Source of the DNA: Woeseia oceani
GTDB lineage: Bacteria > Pseudomonadota > Gammaproteobacteria > Steroidobacterales > Woeseiaceae
Length of the DNA stretch: 64,000 nucleotides
NCBI RefSeq assembly: GCF_001677435.1
Contig: NZ_CP016268.1
Span: forward strand, 1,911,001 to 1,975,000
Reading direction: 5' to 3'
Shown: piece after piece, positions 26,506 through 35,388 of the stretch
Position numbering within the stretch: the first letter of the stretch is position 1
How the letters are laid out: every line of letters starts with the position of its first letter
Notes under the pieces: generated by a model
Told to the model about the DNA's origin: nothing
Seen by the model: the letters and a program-made list of their open reading frames with translations, nothing else
The model's database searches: none
Made by a program: the position numbers and the translations under genes

Positions 26506-28236
26506 TCAGTTGATCGGTTGATTGTCAGGCCAGCCGACCCAGCCAGGGCCACGTACTACCCGTCCGGGCGTTGCCCCGGTGTGCTCGCCGTCTTTCAGTA
26601 CCTGCACACCGTTTACAAACACGTGCTCGACGCCCGTCGCGTACTGGTGGGGCTCTTCGAAGGTGGCGTGGTCCGTGAATTCGGCGGGATCGAAAATCAC
26701 AACGTCGGCATAGTAGTCGGCTTTCAGGCGGCCGCGACCGCGGATGTTGGTGTTGAAAGCGGGTAGCGAGGTCATGCGGCGTACGGCTTCTTCTATTGGC
26801 ATCAGGCTTTCTTCCCTGACGAACCGGCTGATGACCCGCGCAAAAGTGCCATAGGCGCGTGGATGAGGGCTCGAATTCAGAAAGACACCTTCGGCCGCCA
26901 ATGCGCCGGCATCCGAGCCAAAACTTACCCACGGTTTGGCTGCTTTTCTGCTGACGTTGAACTCGGACATCAAGGTGAACGCAGCGTCTACGCGGCTGTC
27001 ATCCTCAATGACAAGGTCAATGGCGGTTGCCGCTGGGTCCTGTTGCCGCTCGTCGGCCACTTCCTGCAAGGTCTTGCCGATTAACGGTCGCAGTGTTTCA
27101 TTGCGAAACCCGAGCAGTCGAATATTTTCGGGCCCGGCCTGCACGTAAAAGTTTTCCCAGTCGTCGCTGTCGTCGTGCATCTCGGCGATGACGCGTTCGC
27201 GAATCTGCGGGTCCTTGAGGCGTTCGACCCATGCGTCATGACCACCGGCTTGAACCCATAACGGCATGGTTGCATCGAGTCCGGTTGCTCCGGCGTTGTA
27301 GGTGTACATGTTGGCTGAAATTCGCAGGCCGGCAGCACGAGCAGCTTCAATCATATTGAAGACATTCTCGAGCTTGAACCAATTGTTCTTGCCGGAGGCC
27401 TTGAGATGATAGATCTCGGCCGGTGCGCCGCTCAGGCTCGATATCTTGATCAACTCCTGCACCGCTTCTTCGAGCCGATTACCTTCACTGCGGATATGCG
27501 AGATATAGCTACCGTCGTATTCAGCCGCGGCAGAGGCCAGCGCCACCAGTTCATTGGTATCTGCGAAATTGTCCGGTGCATAAATTAGTGACGAGCCAAC
27601 CCCGATAGCGCCTTCCCGCATGGCTGCCCGAACCAGTTCCTGCATGCGCGCAAGTTCTTCGGCCGTCGCACGGCGGTCATCGTAGCCAACCTCGTGAACG
27701 CGTACTGTGCCGGCGCCGATGTAGGACGCGACGTTCACTGAAACACCGCGGTTTTCCAGGTGCTCCAGGTATTCGCCGAGCGTGGTCCAGTTCACGTCAT
27801 AACGGATGTCGCCCTGGCGTTCCTGCAGTTCGGCTTTCATGCGCGAATTGAGCGGGCCCATTGACCCGCCTTCACCCATGATCTCGAGGGTTACGCCCTG
27901 ATGAATGTCGCTGAGGGCGCGACCGTCTTCGAGCAGTGATTCCGTTGCCCAGGAGAGCATGTTGATGAAGCCCGGTGCGACAGCCATACCGGCTGCATCA
28001 ACTTCCTCGACACCTGTAGCGACGCCGAGGTCGCCCAGGGCCGCGATACGGTCGCCATTGATGGCAACGTCGCCGCGGTAGGGAGCGGCGCCGCTGCCGT
28101 CGTAGATCATGCCGTTGCGGATGATCAGGTCATAAGCAACGGTATCGGCAGCAGGTGCCTGTTCTTTTGAGCAGGCGCCGAGCATGAAAAGCGCTGCGAG
28201 CGCTGTGACCACGATTCGCCAGGATAAAATCTGCAT
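26506..28236 (-). CDS. D-aminoacylase-like amidohydrolase, lipoprotein
   Basis: A 576-residue exported protein of the N-acyl-D-amino-acid deacylase type. The lipobox MLGAC gives Cys22; the ATG at 28236 follows GGAG by seven bases. Later metal ligands are recognisable (SHIRSEG, IYHLKASG, FGSDAGA). The early HxH reads PGFINMLSWA instead, and the usual Cys region reads GEGGSMGP. Active D-aminoacylases need mainly the second metal site, so activity is possible with an altered centre. It may release D-amino acids from peptidoglycan or modified peptides. It sits downstream of the M19 dipeptidase on the same strand. Confidence 0.88.
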   Translation of the reverse strand: MQILSWRIVVTALAALFMLGACSKEQAPAADTVAYDLIIRNGMIYDGSGAAPYRGDVAINGDRIAALGDLGVATGVEEVDAAGMAVAPGFINMLSWATESLLEDGRALSDIHQGVTLEIMGEGGSMGPLNSRMKAELQERQGDIRYDVNWTTLGEYLEHLENRGVSVNVASYIGAGTVRVHEVGYDDRRATAEELARMQELVRAAMREGAIGVGSSLIYAPDNFADTNELVALASAAAEYDGSYISHIRSEGNRLEEAVQELIKISSLSGAPAEIYHLKASGKNNWFKLENVFNMIEAARAAGLRISANMYTYNAGATGLDATMPLWVQAGGHDAWVERLKDPQIRERVIAEMHDDSDDWENFYVQAGPENIRLLGFRNETLRPLIGKTLQEVADERQQDPAATAIDLVIEDDSRVDAAFTLMSEFNVSRKAAKPWVSFGSDAGALAAEGVFLNSSPHPRAYGTFARVISRFVREESLMPIEEAVRRMTSLPAFNTNIRGRGRLKADYYADVVIFDPAEFTDHATFEEPHQYATGVEHVFVNGVQVLKDGEHTGATPGRVVRGPGWVGWPDNQPIN

Positions 28237-28269
28237 CGGCAACTCCGCCTGAATGAATAAATGGAAATG

Positions 28270-29520
28270 CTACCTGCCAGCGCCAGCTTCAATTTCACGC
28301 CAGACTCGCATCAGGTTTCCACCGAGTATCTTTACCACGTCCTCTTCGCTATAGCCTCTGGCCAACAGGCCGGCGACCAGGTTCGGGTAACTGGACACAT
28401 CCTTGAGTCCAATGGGCAAGCTGTCCCCAACGCCGTCGTAGTCCGAGCCGATACCGACATTGTCCGTACCGCCAGTCAGCTTCACAACGTGGTCGAAGTG
28501 GTCCAGCGTCTGATCCAGTGTGGCGAACGGGTAGGGTCCGTGCTCGGCAACGAACTCGGCGCGGAATGCTTCCCGCTCTTCATCCGACGCTTCGCCACCG
28601 CGTGCTTCAAGCCATTCGCGATAAGCTGCACCGCGTTTGTCGCCATAGTCACGTGCGGCCTGGCTTATGAACGCCGAGCCGAAATTGATCATGATAAGGC
28701 CGTTGTTTTCGCCGAGGCGCACGATCATTTCGTCGGACATATTGCGTTCCCAACCCGGCGTGAAATGCCTTGCCGATGAATGCGAAGCAATGACCGGCAC
28801 GCTGGTTATTTCCATGACGTCCCAAAATGCCTCGTCGGATACGTGACTGATGTCGACCATGATTCCCAGGCGATTCATTTCACGTACGACTTCTTCGCCG
28901 AACGGACTCAGGCCACCCCATTGTTTGTTGTCGTCGTAAGATGAATCCGAGATGTGGTTCGACAAGCCGTGAGCGAGGGTGATGTAGCGAATACCGCGGT
29001 CGTAAAAATACTGCACATTGCCGAGATCGCCTTCGATGGGTGAGCCGTTTTCCATGCCTAGCGGCAAGGAGATCAGTCCTTGGGCAAATTGCGCTTCAAC
29101 GTCATCGGGAGATCGCGCAATCGCGAATTTGTCCGGCGACTGCTTGACCAGGCTTTCGACCAGATCAATCAGGCCTTCAGCGACTTCTTTCGAACGCCCT
29201 TCGGCCTCGAGTCGGGCGGGGGTGTAAATCGACATGAAGGGGACGTTCAGGCCTCCAGCCACGGCTCGTGGGTAATCGAAATCCCCTGTTTCGGTCGCCT
29301 GGCTGACATCCGCGGGCTCTTCTTCCAGCCGGTAGGGCACGTCGATGTGCGTATCGATGATCAGATTGTCCTGGGCAATACGATTGGCTGCAGCTTCGGT
29401 CGTTTCGCTCGCGACCTGTGCTGCGGGCGCGGATTCGGCGGCGGGTGGAGTGGCGCTGTCGGGTCCGCAGGCTGTCATTGACAAGGCGGTAGCGCTCAAG
29501 AGCATCATGCGAAAGGTCAT
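28270..29520 (-). CDS. Membrane dipeptidase, M19 family, lipoprotein
   Basis: A 416-residue renal-dipeptidase-like zinc enzyme. A lipobox LSMTAC puts the lipidated Cys at residue 18, and GGAGGA precedes the ATG at 29520. The zinc centre starts with DTHID (His58, Asp60) and continues with the ENG segment, ASHSSARHF and GSDYDGVGD. M19 enzymes cut dipeptides, often accepting a D-residue at the C-terminal side. That complements the D-aminoacylase-like protein encoded 33 bases downstream, so the two probably form an operon for peptides with D-amino acids. Confidence 0.92.
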   Translation of the reverse strand: MTFRMMLLSATALSMTACGPDSATPPAAESAPAAQVASETTEAAANRIAQDNLIIDTHIDVPYRLEEEPADVSQATETGDFDYPRAVAGGLNVPFMSIYTPARLEAEGRSKEVAEGLIDLVESLVKQSPDKFAIARSPDDVEAQFAQGLISLPLGMENGSPIEGDLGNVQYFYDRGIRYITLAHGLSNHISDSSYDDNKQWGGLSPFGEEVVREMNRLGIMVDISHVSDEAFWDVMEITSVPVIASHSSARHFTPGWERNMSDEMIVRLGENNGLIMINFGSAFISQAARDYGDKRGAAYREWLEARGGEASDEEREAFRAEFVAEHGPYPFATLDQTLDHFDHVVKLTGGTDNVGIGSDYDGVGDSLPIGLKDVSSYPNLVAGLLARGYSEEDVVKILGGNLMRVWREIEAGAGR

Positions 29521-29728
29521 GTGTTTCCTCCATTCTCGTTGTTGTTTGCCGCATCCGGGCAGCGCAGAGTATAGGCAAAAGCGCCTCACGATTGGCGAAT
29601 ATCCGGCGACTGTCGGGGGCGGGTATCCACCCGGGGCCGGCATCGGCTGTCCCGGCAGCGGGATTGAGTGTAATATCCCGTAAACAACAATAAAATAGTG
29701 ATAAGTTATGGGAAAGGCCGGTAAGCGA

Positions 29729-29738
29729 CAGTATACTG
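29729..29738. promoter_or_regulatory. Palindrome over the likely hipB -10 element
   Basis: CAGTATACTG is a perfect 10-bp palindrome overlapping TATACT (29732-29737), a good -10 hexamer. No matching -35 is visible. The first ATG of hipB is only eight bases downstream of the hexamer, so the site could be an autoregulatory operator. Confidence 0.45.
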
Positions 29739-29744
29739 GTGATT

Positions 29745-30080
29745 ATGAACTTTTCGTCTATGAACAACACGGACATTCTTGCCGAACTGGGGCGTCGGCT
29801 GCGGCAGCGTCGGCTGAATGTCAACCTGACCCAGGAAGCCCTGGCGGCGCACGCCGGTGTTTCATTGAACACGTTGCGCAATGCCGAACTCGGACGCAAC
29901 AGTTCCCTGGATACGTTGATCAACCTGTTGCGTTCTCTGAATGCCCTTGGGCAGTTGCAGCAATTGTTGCCGGATGAGGGACCAAGCCCGGTAGAACTGG
30001 CACGACGTGACGGGCGAACCCGGCAACGCGCTTCAACTCAGGCAGCAACGCAGGCTGACGAGGAAGAGTGGCAATGGTAA
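29745..30080 (+). CDS. hipB: HipB-like XRE-family antitoxin
   Basis: A 111-residue helix-turn-helix protein. The XRE domain spans about residues 8-70 (LGRRLRQRRLNVNLTQEALAAHAGVS), and a short polar tail follows. With HipA it should form the antitoxin that binds the operator and neutralises the kinase. The start could be ATG at 29745, GTG at 29739 or ATG at 29760. None has a Shine-Dalgarno sequence, which with the nearby TATACT suggests a leaderless message. It overlaps hipA by 7 bases. Confidence 0.85.
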   Translation: MNFSSMNNTDILAELGRRLRQRRLNVNLTQEALAAHAGVSLNTLRNAELGRNSSLDTLINLLRSLNALGQLQQLLPDEGPSPVELARRDGRTRQRASTQAATQADEEEWQW

Positions 30081-31375
30081 CGGTCGACGTTGCCGAAGTG
30101 CGTCTGTGGGGCCGGGCGATTGGTGCGGTGTATTGGGATGACGAGGCCGGGCTTGCCGCTTTCGAATACACGCCGGCATTCCAAAAGAGCGGCATCGAGT
30201 TGTCACCGCTGATGATGCCATTAGGATCACGTGTCTACCGTTTTCCAGAGCTCGCCAGGAGTTCTTTCAAGGGACTTCCCGGCCTGCTCGCTGATTCTCT
30301 GCCGGATGATTTTGGCAATGCAATTATCGATCAATGGCTGGTGCGCGAAGGTCGCGACAAGGCGAGCTTCAACCCGGTCGAACGGCTTTGCTATATCGGC
30401 AGGCGTGGTATGGGCGCGCTCGAATTTCGCCCGGCAACACGCACGACACCGAAGGGCTCGGTCCCCTTGGAGGTTGAGCACCTGGTTGAGCTGGCGCAGC
30501 ACATTCTTGATCTCCGTGACGGCCTGCGCATCAGACTGAAAGGCGGTGCTGCCGACTACACGGAAGCGCTGGACGACATTCTGCGCGTAGGTACGTCTGC
30601 TGGCGGCGCTCGTGCCAAAGCAGTAATTGCGTGGAATCCGGCGAGCGGGGAAATTCGTTCCGGCCAGCTGAACGCGCCGGAAGGTTTCGAATACTGGATT
30701 CTCAAGTTTGATGGTGTTGAGAATCGCGAGCGCGGTGTCCGCGATCCGCAGGGCTATGGCCGTATCGAATATGCGTACTATCTGATGGCTGTTGCGGCCG
30801 GGATCACGATGAGCGAATGCCGGCTCCTCGAAGAAAACGGCCGCAGTCATTTCATGACGCGGCGGTTCGACCGCAACACCGCTGGCGAAAAGGTCCATAT
30901 GCAATCGCTCTACGCGCTGGCGCACCTGGACAATCAACTGCCCGGGGCGCACAGCTATGAGCAGGCATTTCAGGTAATGCAGACGCTCAGGATGGCAGCA
31001 CCAGACATTAGTGAGCAGTTTCGCCGCATGGTGTTCAACGTGGTGGCGCGCAATCAGGACGATCACACCAAAAACATTGCCTACCTGATGGACAAAAAGG
31101 GTCGTTGGCGCTTGTCTCCGGCATTCGACATGATCTACGCGTGGAATCCGGAGGGTGCCTGGACCCGCGCTCACCAGATGAGCGTTAATGGCCAGCGCGA
31201 CCGGATTACTCTCGCTGACATAAGCGCAGTCGCGGAGAAATATTCGGTACGTAATTCGCAGCAAATAGTCGAACAGGTACTAACGGCGTGTGCCGACTGG
31301 CCGACCTACGCAGCAGATGCCGGCGTCGATAGTCCTGCCAGTAAACGGATTGGCGCCAGTTTCCGCACATTCTGA
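30074..31375 (+). CDS. hipA: HipA-family serine/threonine kinase toxin
   Basis: A 433-residue HipA toxin. The N-terminal couple_hipA region is followed by the phosphorylatable loop GTSAGGARAK (Ser175), the ATP-binding Lys211 in WILKFD, the catalytic loop QDDHTKN (Asp329) and the metal Asp352 in PAFDM. In E. coli HipA inactivates glutamyl-tRNA synthetase by phosphorylation and causes growth arrest. All key residues are kept, so it is likely active. ATG at 30074 follows GAGGAAGAG; a GTG six bases earlier is less likely. It forms a toxin-antitoxin operon with hipB. Confidence 0.93.
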   Translation: MVTVDVAEVRLWGRAIGAVYWDDEAGLAAFEYTPAFQKSGIELSPLMMPLGSRVYRFPELARSSFKGLPGLLADSLPDDFGNAIIDQWLVREGRDKASFNPVERLCYIGRRGMGALEFRPATRTTPKGSVPLEVEHLVELAQHILDLRDGLRIRLKGGAADYTEALDDILRVGTSAGGARAKAVIAWNPASGEIRSGQLNAPEGFEYWILKFDGVENRERGVRDPQGYGRIEYAYYLMAVAAGITMSECRLLEENGRSHFMTRRFDRNTAGEKVHMQSLYALAHLDNQLPGAHSYEQAFQVMQTLRMAAPDISEQFRRMVFNVVARNQDDHTKNIAYLMDKKGRWRLSPAFDMIYAWNPEGAWTRAHQMSVNGQRDRITLADISAVAEKYSVRNSQQIVEQVLTACADWPTYAADAGVDSPASKRIGASFRTF

Positions 31376-31388
31376 TGCCACAAAAAAA

Positions 31389-31407
31389 GCCCCGCCAGTG
31401 GCGGGGC
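31389..31407. terminator. GC-rich hairpin after hipA
   Basis: An 8-bp perfect stem (31389-31396 with 31400-31407) with a 3-base loop stands 14 bases after the hipA stop. The seven adenines before it would form a U-tract only on the minus strand, where no gene is transcribed towards it. It may still block or stabilise the hipBA transcript. Confidence 0.5.
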
Positions 31408-31627
31408 AGTGTGGCGCCGTGGGGCGGGCGCTATTGGCAGAGCCGGTATCGCGGAGAGTCCTTGGGGCGGGACGTTGTTCTCTGCGGTTGGGGTTACCCG
31501 GCCCAGCGGAATAAGCATCAGTGAAAGAATGAACGTGATGGCGTCAATTCTGTAAGCGTGTGTTTCAATTCGTAACTGTGGCCTGAATATTGCGGTTGCC
31601 GCCGGTCGAACCGGGTATTATCGGATC

Positions 31628-32323
31628 ATGAAAAGCCTGCTGCTCATAGACGACGACGAACGGCATTCAAAGTTGCTACGCGACTATCTGCAGCGCTTTG
31701 ATATTGAACTGGATTGTGCCTACGATGCTGACGAAGGCTTGAAACTCCTGCAATCCAGAGATTACGACCTGCTGTTGCTGGACGTGATGCTGCCTGGGCG
31801 CGATGGTTTCGATATTTGCCGGGAGGTCCGCAAGAGTGACTCCATCCCCATCATTATGCTGACTGCTCGAGGCGATGTTATCGACAGGGTTTCAGGCCTG
31901 GAGCTCGGTGCGGATGACTATATAGCCAAGCCGTTTGAACCACGCGAGCTGGTTGCGAGAATCCAGAGCATCTTGCGACGAGCCACCGCGAACACCGGCG
32001 GCCAACAGCAATTGGTGTTCGACGGAATAACCATCGATCAGGAAGCCAGAACAGTTCGTGTTGATGGTGATGAGGTCGAGTTGACGTCCATGGAATACGA
32101 GTTGCTGGTCTTGTTGGCCAGCAATGCGGGCAAGAAGATATCGCGCGATGAAATACTCTCCAACTTGCGTGGGATCGACGCCGCGATTCTGACCCGCTCG
32201 GTCGATATCATGATCAGTAGACTGCGCAGCAAGTTGCGTGATCCCGGCAAACCTGCGCGTTTTATTCAGACTATCTGGGGGCGCGGCTACCTGTTCGTCG
32301 GCAGAGTGGCGAAGAATGCTTAG
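31628..32323 (+). CDS. OmpR-family response regulator
   Basis: A 231-residue response regulator. The receiver domain has the acidic pocket DDD at residues 8-10, the phosphorylated Asp52 and Lys101 in KPFEP. The C-terminal winged helix is of the OmpR/PhoB type (residues 135-228, ending WGRGYLF). The sequence is closest in feel to CpxR. The ATG has only GGA nearby, and a TATTAT hexamer ends seven bases before it, so the message could be leaderless. It overlaps the sensor gene by 8 bases. Confidence 0.92.
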   Translation: MKSLLLIDDDERHSKLLRDYLQRFDIELDCAYDADEGLKLLQSRDYDLLLLDVMLPGRDGFDICREVRKSDSIPIIMLTARGDVIDRVSGLELGADDYIAKPFEPRELVARIQSILRRATANTGGQQQLVFDGITIDQEARTVRVDGDEVELTSMEYELLVLLASNAGKKISRDEILSNLRGIDAAILTRSVDIMISRLRSKLRDPGKPARFIQTIWGRGYLFVGRVAKNA

Positions 32324-33662
32324 ACGCCTGGCGCGTTCTTTGTCGTTCCGGTTGTTGGGGATCTTCTTTGTTCTGGCTGCCTCTTTTGTGTTCTTCGCCG
32401 TGCTTGCAGTTGGTTGGGTTTACGATACGGACGAAGTTCGCGAGCTCGTTGGCGGCCACTTGTCGCTGCACATCGATTACGTTCTTGATGACATCGGTGA
32501 TCCTCCGCGAATCGAACGCGCGATCAGCATCACCCGCAAGGTGCCTGTCGACATACGCATTACCGGGCCGGAAATCGACTGGGCATCAGACCCCGCCTTT
32601 CCCAAAGAGTCGGAATTAACCTTCGACCGTGGTGCCGTTCTGAGTGACCCGGCGAATCGTTTGCTGGGACAACTGCGGGATGCAGAGTTCGCGGAGTTGG
32701 ATGGGCACCGCTTCCTGCGCATTCGACGCGGTGAAAATGCCGTGATTGTTTCGTCACCGCGTATAGCGGACGAGGTCCAGACCCGCAGCCTGATGCCGAT
32801 AATTGTTGGCGTTGGCGTGTCCTTGGTTGTGCTCGCCTATTTTGCCGTTCGCTGGTTGTTTCGCCCGATCAGTACTATTCGGCGCGGTGCAGCACGTATT
32901 GGCCAGGGCCGGTTTGACGAACGGATTGAGAACGTGCGGAAGGATCAGCTCGGTGATCTGGCTGAAGATATCAATAACATGGCGGCCGACGTCCGCGGCA
33001 TGCTTGATGCGAAACGGCAGCTCTTGCTGGGTATCAGTCACGAACTGCGAACGCCACTATCGCGAATGCGCCTTGCTGTTGAGTTGCTCGCCGATCAGGA
33101 GGGCGGGGCAACCGATGCGGACGGCATGCGTGCCGATATAGTCGAAATGGAGAAGATCATTGTCACTCTCCTGGAGGCAGAGCACCTGAACAGCCGGCAT
33201 GCGGCATTGCATCTTGAAGAATGCGATATCAACGTTGTGATTCAACAATTGCTCGATGACTTTTTCACCCGCGATAAAGGCCGTATCAGAGTTTCCTACT
33301 CGGGTATGTCCCGCCCCGTGCGCATAGACGAAGCGCGCGTCGTGTTGCTGTTGAAGAACCTGCTAAGCAATGCGTTGCGGTATTCCGACGAAAGCGCCGG
33401 TGCAATCGAGGTTTCGGTGGAGGTTCGTAGTGATTCAGTGGTAATTCGTGTTCAGGACCGGGGTCCGGGAATACCCGAAGAACAGCGGGACTTTATTGGC
33501 GAGCCTTTCTTTCGCGGCGATCCGTCGCGAACCCGGCATACGGGTGGCAGTGGTCTCGGTTTGTACCTTGCGACATTGGTCGCGCGTGCGCACGGCGGTC
33601 GGCTCACGCTTGACCGGGAGTACGTGGCAGGAGCAGCCTTTGTAGTCACACTGCCGGGCTGA
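32316..33662 (+). CDS. Sensor histidine kinase
   Basis: A 448-residue membrane sensor kinase, partner of the response regulator that it overlaps. Helix 1 is at residues 13-34, a periplasmic sensing region at about 35-158, helix 2 at 160-180, HAMP at 181-233, then HisKA with His242 in GISHELRTP. The ATPase domain has the N box NLLSNALRYS, G1 DRGPGIPEE and G2 TGGSGLGLYLA. The layout is that of CpxA/EnvZ-type kinases sensing envelope signals. The signal is unknown. Confidence 0.92.
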   Translation: MLRRLARSLSFRLLGIFFVLAASFVFFAVLAVGWVYDTDEVRELVGGHLSLHIDYVLDDIGDPPRIERAISITRKVPVDIRITGPEIDWASDPAFPKESELTFDRGAVLSDPANRLLGQLRDAEFAELDGHRFLRIRRGENAVIVSSPRIADEVQTRSLMPIIVGVGVSLVVLAYFAVRWLFRPISTIRRGAARIGQGRFDERIENVRKDQLGDLAEDINNMAADVRGMLDAKRQLLLGISHELRTPLSRMRLAVELLADQEGGATDADGMRADIVEMEKIIVTLLEAEHLNSRHAALHLEECDINVVIQQLLDDFFTRDKGRIRVSYSGMSRPVRIDEARVVLLLKNLLSNALRYSDESAGAIEVSVEVRSDSVVIRVQDRGPGIPEEQRDFIGEPFFRGDPSRTRHTGGSGLGLYLATLVARAHGGRLTLDREYVAGAAFVVTLPG

Positions 33663-33668
33663 TTGTTG

Positions 33669-35159
33669 TCAAGTGCAGCGCCGCCGTTCGCGGCCGAATT
33701 GCAGGACTGCGTTTACCAGTGCCTCGAAATCCGCGCGTGTGCTGCGGTGATTGCAAATCGCGACCCGCAATGAAAAGCGTTCCCGCAGAACGGTCGATGA
33801 TGGCGCCGCAATGCCATCTTCATGCAGCCGCATTAAAATCTCCTGGTTCAAAGCATTCAGTTTGTCGTTGTCATACGTTGCGTCGAAATAGCGAAAATTG
33901 ACGATGTTCATCGCGGTAGGTGCGAGCAACTGCAACTCGCTATGGCGGTTGATCAGCGCCTCCAGGTAGCGCGCCTGTAGCACGTTCTGCGAAATTTGCT
34001 GTGCGTAACGGTCGGCGCCCTCACTTTTCAACGCCATCCAGGCGCGAAGGGCAACGAATGAACGCGACAACTGCACACCAAATTCTGAGAAATTCAGCGG
34101 GCCGGCGGCAAGGCCGCGATCCAGTTTCCGGAGGTAAGTTGGCAGGGAGGAAAAGGTGTTGCGGTGCAATTTCTCATCCCGTATCAGCACACCGCCACAG
34201 TTGTACTGCACGTACAGCCATTTGTGCAGATCGAATGCGACAGAGTCGGCGCGCTCGAGTCCTTCGGCCATGGACGCATAGGCGGGGCTCATCCGAATGA
34301 ACGCACCGAATGCGCCATCGACATGCAGCCAGAGGTTTTCTTGCTCCGCGATATCCGCGAGTTCCGGCAGTGGATCGGTGGCGCCGGTATTGACTGTGCC
34401 AGCATTGCCGATGATGCAGGCGGGCCGGTGTCCGGCCGCCTGGTCGTCGTGAATGGCGCGTTCGAGTGCGTTGAGATCGATAGTGTAGTCGTCGAGAACC
34501 GGCAGGGTTCGCAAGGATTCCTTACCAAGTCCCAGTAACTCGATGGCCTTCGCAATGCTCGAGTGTGCCTCGCTTGAAGCGTAGTAAATTAACCGCGGGT
34601 GTTCCTGAATATCGATACCTGCAGTGCGAACGTCGTAGTTTGCTCTCGCATTGCGGGCCACGGCCAGTCCGACAAGGTTCGCCATGGAGCCGCCGCTGAC
34701 CAGCAAGCCGCTCGCGGTTGTAGGGTAGTCGAGCAATTCCTTGAGCCAGTTGATGACCTGCAATTCAACGTGAGACGACGCGGCCTCGTCAAAGCCGAGC
34801 GAGCAGGAGTTCATCGTTGAGATGACCATGTCGGCTATCAATTGATTGGCTGTGCCGGTGCCCCCCACCCAGCTCCAGAAGCGGGGGTGAATGTTGCCGG
34901 TTGGGTACGGCAGGATGTGCTCACGTATCTGTTCGTACACGCCGGCCGCACCGTGGCCCGCGCGCGGCACGGGTTCTTTGAAGTGTGCGCTGCTGGCAGC
35001 TGGCAAAGGCTGCCAGACAGGACGCGTGGCGACGTTCTGCAGGTAGTCAGTAAGGTCGTCTACAGCGTTGTGCGCCAACGCACGGAAGTCTTCCCAGTCA
35101 GCGGGATCGAGTGAGGTTTCCACGGCGGTGTACGGGTTCTGGCCAGATTCTGCGTTCAT
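33669..35159 (-). CDS. Group II pyridoxal-dependent decarboxylase (aromatic-L-amino-acid type)
   Basis: A 496-residue PLP decarboxylase. Lys313 in DLHKWLYV binds PLP, Asp281 in HVDGAFGA contacts the ring nitrogen, and NAGTVNTGATDPL binds the cofactor region. Related enzymes decarboxylate tyrosine, tryptophan, DOPA or glutamate and aspartate; the substrate is not evident. No signal peptide is present. The gene converges on the histidine kinase with 6 bases between stops and is divergent from the SPFH cluster. Confidence 0.9.
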   Translation of the reverse strand: MNAESGQNPYTAVETSLDPADWEDFRALAHNAVDDLTDYLQNVATRPVWQPLPAASSAHFKEPVPRAGHGAAGVYEQIREHILPYPTGNIHPRFWSWVGGTGTANQLIADMVISTMNSCSLGFDEAASSHVELQVINWLKELLDYPTTASGLLVSGGSMANLVGLAVARNARANYDVRTAGIDIQEHPRLIYYASSEAHSSIAKAIELLGLGKESLRTLPVLDDYTIDLNALERAIHDDQAAGHRPACIIGNAGTVNTGATDPLPELADIAEQENLWLHVDGAFGAFIRMSPAYASMAEGLERADSVAFDLHKWLYVQYNCGGVLIRDEKLHRNTFSSLPTYLRKLDRGLAAGPLNFSEFGVQLSRSFVALRAWMALKSEGADRYAQQISQNVLQARYLEALINRHSELQLLAPTAMNIVNFRYFDATYDNDKLNALNQEILMRLHEDGIAAPSSTVLRERFSLRVAICNHRSTRADFEALVNAVLQFGRERRRCT

Positions 35160-35328
35160 GCTTGATGCTCGGTGGCGAACCAGCTTGAAGTATCAACGAG
35201 CTGCTGCCGTACGCAATACACAAAGCATGCGCCGCCACTCTTGAACAGATCTGGAGGAGCAGGGGCTCCGCTGTCGCGATGCGGCGGGTTTCGACCGGCT
35301 TACGTCGCGGTGCCGATCCTGATAATCA

Positions 35329-35358
35329 TTGACAAACGCGCAGGACTGATATCATAAT
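35329..35358 (+). promoter_or_regulatory. Promoter of the SPFH cluster
   Basis: TTGACA (35329-35334) matches the -35 consensus exactly, and CATAAT (35353-35358) follows after 18 bases as a five-of-six -10. AGGAG and the ATG of the SPFH gene lie downstream. It is among the clearest sigma-70 promoters in the window and it overlaps the operator listed next. Confidence 0.75.
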
Positions 35359-35364
35359 GATATC
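35348..35364. promoter_or_regulatory. Inverted-repeat operator over the -10 of the SPFH promoter
   Basis: GATATCA-TAA-TGATATC is a perfect 7-bp inverted repeat with a 3-base spacer. It covers the -10 hexamer, so a bound protein would block the polymerase. The ribbon-helix-helix protein encoded two genes on is a possible ligand; this is inference. Confidence 0.6.
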
Positions 35365-35388
35365 GAAATAATGTGATAGGAGACGTTC

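Noticed and set aside
30227-31264. A 345-codon frame opposite hipA
   Set aside because: No start signal or domain; hipA on the other strand has every kinase residue.
31389-31407. A strong rho-independent terminator for hipBA
   Set aside because: The hairpin is real, but the adenine run precedes it, so the U-tract would be on the minus strand; I list it only as a hairpin with modest confidence.
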